This document shows positions 7,672 through 9,697 of a DNA stretch of 9,697 nucleotides, piece by piece. Position 1 is the first letter of the stretch. Each line of letters opens with the position of its first letter. Below the pieces are notes generated by a model. That model saw nothing but the letters and a program-made list of their open reading frames with translations, was not told the origin of the DNA and made no database searches. Made by a program: the position numbers and the translations under genes. The DNA is from Flavobacteriales bacterium (GTDB lineage Bacteria > Bacteroidota > Bacteroidia > NORP154), in assembly GCA_012965625.1 (NCBI GenBank), contig DTSC01000261.1, positions 1-9,697 of the forward strand, read 5' to 3'.

Positions 7672-8364
7672 ATGAGTTTTTTGCTGAGAAATATTGAATT
7701 TTTAATAGAAAGGTCTGGTGGTACCTCCTCCATTCCTGAATTGACAGTGCCCATTAAGTGTATCCAGGATGGGAGTGAGATTGCTACTCCAGAAGACCTG
7801 GTCACGCTTTCAAATTATTTTGGTCACTCAACAGATTCACTATTAAAAAGGGACCTGAGAGTGATTGAAACAGTTTCAGCAAGTGAGATTCAATTCCTGG
7901 TACTCGATATTGATGGGGTAATGACAGATGGAGGAATGTATTACACAGAGAAAGGTGATGAATTCAAACGTTTTGATACCAGAGATGGTGTTGCCATTCG
8001 CAGGCTTACAAGAAATGGATTCAAAGTAGGAATAATAAGCTCGGGATTTCTGGTTAATATAATTCAGAGTAGGGCAGACTTACTTGGAATCCAGCATGTT
8101 CACACAGGACAAGATCCTAAATTAGAAACCTTGGAGAGATGGAGTAAAGACCTAAAAATTGGAATGGAACAAATTGCCTTTATAGGAGATGATCTAAATG
8201 ACAAAAAGGTAATGGAAGCTGTAGGTGTTTCTGCTTGTCCTGCTGATGCTGTAGATGGGATTAAGGAGATTGCCTCTATTATTCTCAAGAAAAAAGGGGG
8301 GAGAGGCTGTATCAGGGAATTTGTAGATCAATATCTCTTGGTTCCAAATAGATTACCAGCCTGA
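7672..8364 (+). CDS. KdsC-like HAD phosphatase with N-terminal XRE-HTH-like extension
   Basis: A 230-residue HAD-superfamily phosphatase of the tetrameric C0 type represented by KdsC (3-deoxy-octulosonate-8-phosphate phosphatase) and Kdn-9-phosphate phosphatase. The catalytic part starts near residue 72. It has LDIDGVMTDG (Asp79 nucleophile, Asp81 acid), RFDTRDGVAIRRL (100-112), motif II IISSG (121-125), Lys150 in QDPK, metal motif GDDLND (172-177) and the tail GGRGCIRE (209-216), which in KdsC reaches a neighbouring active site. Motif II lacks the usual TGR arginine (ISSGF), so substrate recognition may differ. Residues 1-61 are extra: RNIEFLIER, an IQDGSEIATPEDL stretch and VTLSNYFGHSTDSLLKRDL mirror the first and last helices of XRE regulators, while the central recognition helix is shortened. 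The ATG follows the previous stop by 1 bp, so the long N-terminus is likely translated. A sugar-acid phosphate substrate is likely, identity unknown. Confidence 0.87.
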   Translation: MSFLLRNIEFLIERSGGTSSIPELTVPIKCIQDGSEIATPEDLVTLSNYFGHSTDSLLKRDLRVIETVSASEIQFLVLDIDGVMTDGGMYYTEKGDEFKRFDTRDGVAIRRLTRNGFKVGIISSGFLVNIIQSRADLLGIQHVHTGQDPKLETLERWSKDLKIGMEQIAFIGDDLNDKKVMEAVGVSACPADAVDGIKEIASIILKKKGGRGCIREFVDQYLLVPNRLPA

Positions 8365-9072
8365 GGCTAGCACATCAACCAGGTGTAATGACTTTAATTG
8401 AATACTGTTTTTGGCAGTATAGCTATCTATATGCATAAGGCAAGACGTATCTGTTGAGATAATATATTCAGCATCTGTTTTCTTGGCATGTATCACTTTT
8501 TGCTCTACCATGCTGCTTGCAATAGCTTCAAACTTAGCAGCAAACTGTCCGCCAAATCCACAGCAAACATCTGCATCTTTCATCTCTTTTAAAGTTAATC
8601 CCTTTACTTTTGATAATAGTTTCATAGGAGCATCATTTACCTGATACTCTCTAAGGGAAGAGCAGGAGCTATGATAGGTGCCAATGCCATTCAGTTCTGC
8701 ACCTAAATCTTCAACTTCTAATACATTTACCAAAAAGTCTGAAAGCTCATATACATTATCTCTAACCCTTTTGTACTTATTGTGATCAACAGAGTTATGA
8801 AATATATCGAAATAATAATTTTTTACCATTCCCGCACAAGAGGCCGATGGCATAACAATGTGCTCGCTTTCAGAGAATTCGCTGAGAAATTTTTTTCCCA
8901 CTTCTTTTGCTTCATCCCAATAACCGGATGTATATGCTGCTTGGCCACAGCAAGTTTGCTCAATATTATATTGAACCTCACAACCGCATTTTTCCAAAAC
9001 CTTAACCATGTTTTTAGCAGTTTTTGGATAAATCTGGTCCATAAAACATGGAATAAAAATATCAACCTTCAT
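8353..9072 (-). CDS. lutA: LutA/YkgE-like cysteine-rich (CCG-domain) iron-sulfur protein
   Basis: A 239-residue protein with two CCG (DUF224-type) domains, end to end similar to LutA/YkgE, part of the LutABC complex that oxidises L-lactate to pyruvate. Domain 1 has Cys9, the pair Cys41-Cys42 (TCCGQAAYTSG) and Cys79 (PSASC). Domain 2 has Cys137 (HSSC), Cys170-Cys171 (DVCCGFGG) and Cys211 (DTSCLMHI). The related HdrB subunit uses such cysteines to bind non-cubane iron-sulfur clusters. A conserved middle block, YELSDFLVNVLEVEDLGA (108-125), matches LutA closely. There is no signal peptide, so it is cytoplasmic. The ATG at 9072 has only a weak A-rich ribosome site. hemE lies 109 bp upstream in the same direction. 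No lutB or lutC is in the window, and the 3' neighbour is convergent, so the gene stands apart from its usual partners on this side. A stand-alone electron-transfer role cannot be excluded. Confidence 0.93.
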   Translation of the reverse strand: MKVDIFIPCFMDQIYPKTAKNMVKVLEKCGCEVQYNIEQTCCGQAAYTSGYWDEAKEVGKKFLSEFSESEHIVMPSASCAGMVKNYYFDIFHNSVDHNKYKRVRDNVYELSDFLVNVLEVEDLGAELNGIGTYHSSCSSLREYQVNDAPMKLLSKVKGLTLKEMKDADVCCGFGGQFAAKFEAIASSMVEQKVIHAKKTDAEYIISTDTSCLMHIDSYTAKNSIQLKSLHLVDVLASGW

Positions 9073-9181
9073 CTTATTTAGTTACAATAACACAATAAAA
9101 TACGTACGAATGTACAAATTGCAGTGAATATTAAAATAGAAATTGGCATAATAAACCACTATTATAACCTTGTATTTTTGG
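9073..9181 (-). promoter_or_regulatory. hemE-lutA intergenic region with two small inverted repeats
   Basis: This 109-bp AT-rich gap separates the hemE stop from the lutA-like start. Two symmetrical elements are visible. ATAATA (9148-9153) and TATTAT (9160-9165) flank a 6-nt loop just after hemE, but the stem is only A-T pairs with no clean U-run, so it is a poor terminator. GTACGAATGTAC (9104-9115) is a pair of GTAC half-sites 32-43 bp before the lutA start, where an operator could sit. I found no exact TAnnTTTG element on the minus strand. The lutA-like gene may have its own promoter here or be read through from hemE. Confidence 0.3.
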
Positions 9182-9697
9182 TTAAGCCATCTGGTATTGA
9201 TGGCTCTTAACGGTCTCTATAAACCACTTTACTCCATCTAAAGGAGTATCTGGATATACTCCATGCCCCAGATTAGCGATATGTTTTTCAGGGCCAAATT
9301 CATCCAGCATTTTGGTCGTCTTTGCAATTATGGTCTCTTTATCCGCGTAGAGTACTGCCGGATCTAAATTACCTTGGATTACCTTGTCTTCTCCTATAGC
9401 AATCTTTGCTTTATTGATTTGGATATTCCAATCAATACCGAGCACCTCACAGTTTAGTTTGCTTAGGTCGTCAAGGGCAAAATGAGCTCCTTTAGCAAAG
9501 ACGATTTTGGGAGCTTCAGTAATTGCTTCACAGATCTTCTGTAGATAAGGGATCCCAAAGATGCTATATTGCTCAGGACTCAAGATGCCAGCCCAGCTAT
9601 CAAAGATCTGCACAAGGTTGGCACCGGACTGAATCTGCATTTTTAGATAATTGATTGTACTGACCGTGATTTTAGATAATAGCTTATGCGCAGCTTC
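9182..9697 (-). CDS. hemE: Uroporphyrinogen decarboxylase, C-terminal half (5' end outside window)
   Basis: The last 171 residues of HemE, the cytoplasmic haem-pathway enzyme that removes four carboxylates from uroporphyrinogen III to give coproporphyrinogen III. The frame stays open to the right edge: 19 codons precede the first in-frame Met at 9640 and already match the family (EAAHKLLS through INYLKM). The gene therefore runs past 9697, and full-length HemE is about 340-350 residues. In fragment numbering, visible blocks are VQIFDSWAGIL (about 29-39), FAKGAHF (67-73), LGIDWN (87-92), GNLDPAVLYA (109-118) and NLGHG (142-146), whose His145 corresponds to the conserved C-terminal active-site histidine. 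No lesion is seen. It reads leftward, and the lutA-like gene follows 109 bp downstream on the same strand. Confidence 0.96.
   Translation of the reverse strand, partial: EAAHKLLSKITVSTINYLKMQIQSGANLVQIFDSWAGILSPEQYSIFGIPYLQKICEAITEAPKIVFAKGAHFALDDLSKLNCEVLGIDWNIQINKAKIAIGEDKVIQGNLDPAVLYADKETIIAKTTKMLDEFGPEKHIANLGHGVYPDTPLDGVKWFIETVKSHQYQMA

Noticed and set aside
8782..9081. Plus-strand 99-residue open frame opposite the lutA-like gene
   Set aside because: The minus-strand frame carries the full CCG-domain cysteine pattern; the plus-strand translation has no family resemblance.
9145..9169. Rho-independent terminator after hemE
   Set aside because: The stem is six A-T pairs with a 6-nt loop and no uninterrupted U-tract on the minus strand; too weak to call as a terminator.
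9638..9640. ATG as the start codon of hemE
   Set aside because: Nineteen upstream in-frame codons match HemE, and half of the protein would be missing if translation began here.

Overview
The window is AT-rich bacterial DNA that looks like a member of the Bacteroidota, probably a cytophagalean. The grounds are a TonB-dependent receptor with a carboxypeptidase-regulatory-like N-terminal domain, A-rich translation starts, and intergenic matches to the Bacteroidota -7 promoter motif TAnnTTTG. The lineage is an inference from these features, not from a database search. I see no mobile element, CRISPR array, tRNA or rRNA.

Layout. Positions 1-2259 hold the 3' part of a TonB-dependent outer-membrane receptor gene that enters from the left edge. 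Positions 2347-3696 encode adenylosuccinate lyase (purB). It is followed 30 bp later by an MsbA-type ABC exporter (3727-5562). A 105-bp gap with promoter-like motifs leads into three tightly packed genes. The first (5668-6675) is a ribulose-phosphate-3-epimerase-like barrel fused to a CBS pair. The second (6672-7670) is a divergent type I-beta DAHP-synthase-family enzyme. The third (7672-8364) is a KdsC-type HAD phosphatase with an extra N-terminal segment resembling a decayed XRE helix-turn-helix. On the minus strand, hemE (9182-9697, cut by the right edge) lies upstream of an orphan LutA-like cysteine-rich protein (8353-9072). The 3' end of the lutA-like gene overlaps that of the KdsC-like gene by 12 bp.

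The most interesting part is the three-gene module at 5668-8364. Its order parallels the Kdo pathway: KdsD (SIS isomerase plus two CBS domains), KdsA (PEP-dependent aldol synthase) and KdsC (phosphatase). Each slot is filled by a different or altered protein. An epimerase barrel replaces the SIS domain but keeps a KdsD-like CBS tail. A DAHP-synthase-type enzyme with an altered active-site segment replaces KdsA. The phosphatase carries a fused domain. I infer a variant pathway that makes a 3-deoxy-2-ulosonic acid, possibly for a surface glycan, with a CBS-regulated first step. The MsbA-like exporter just upstream fits an envelope role but does not prove it. The ordinary alternative is that the genes feed erythrose-4-phosphate and PEP into aromatic biosynthesis, but this leaves the phosphatase unexplained.

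The remaining genes (purB, hemE, the lutA-like gene and the receptor) look intact and conventional apart from truncation at the window edges.
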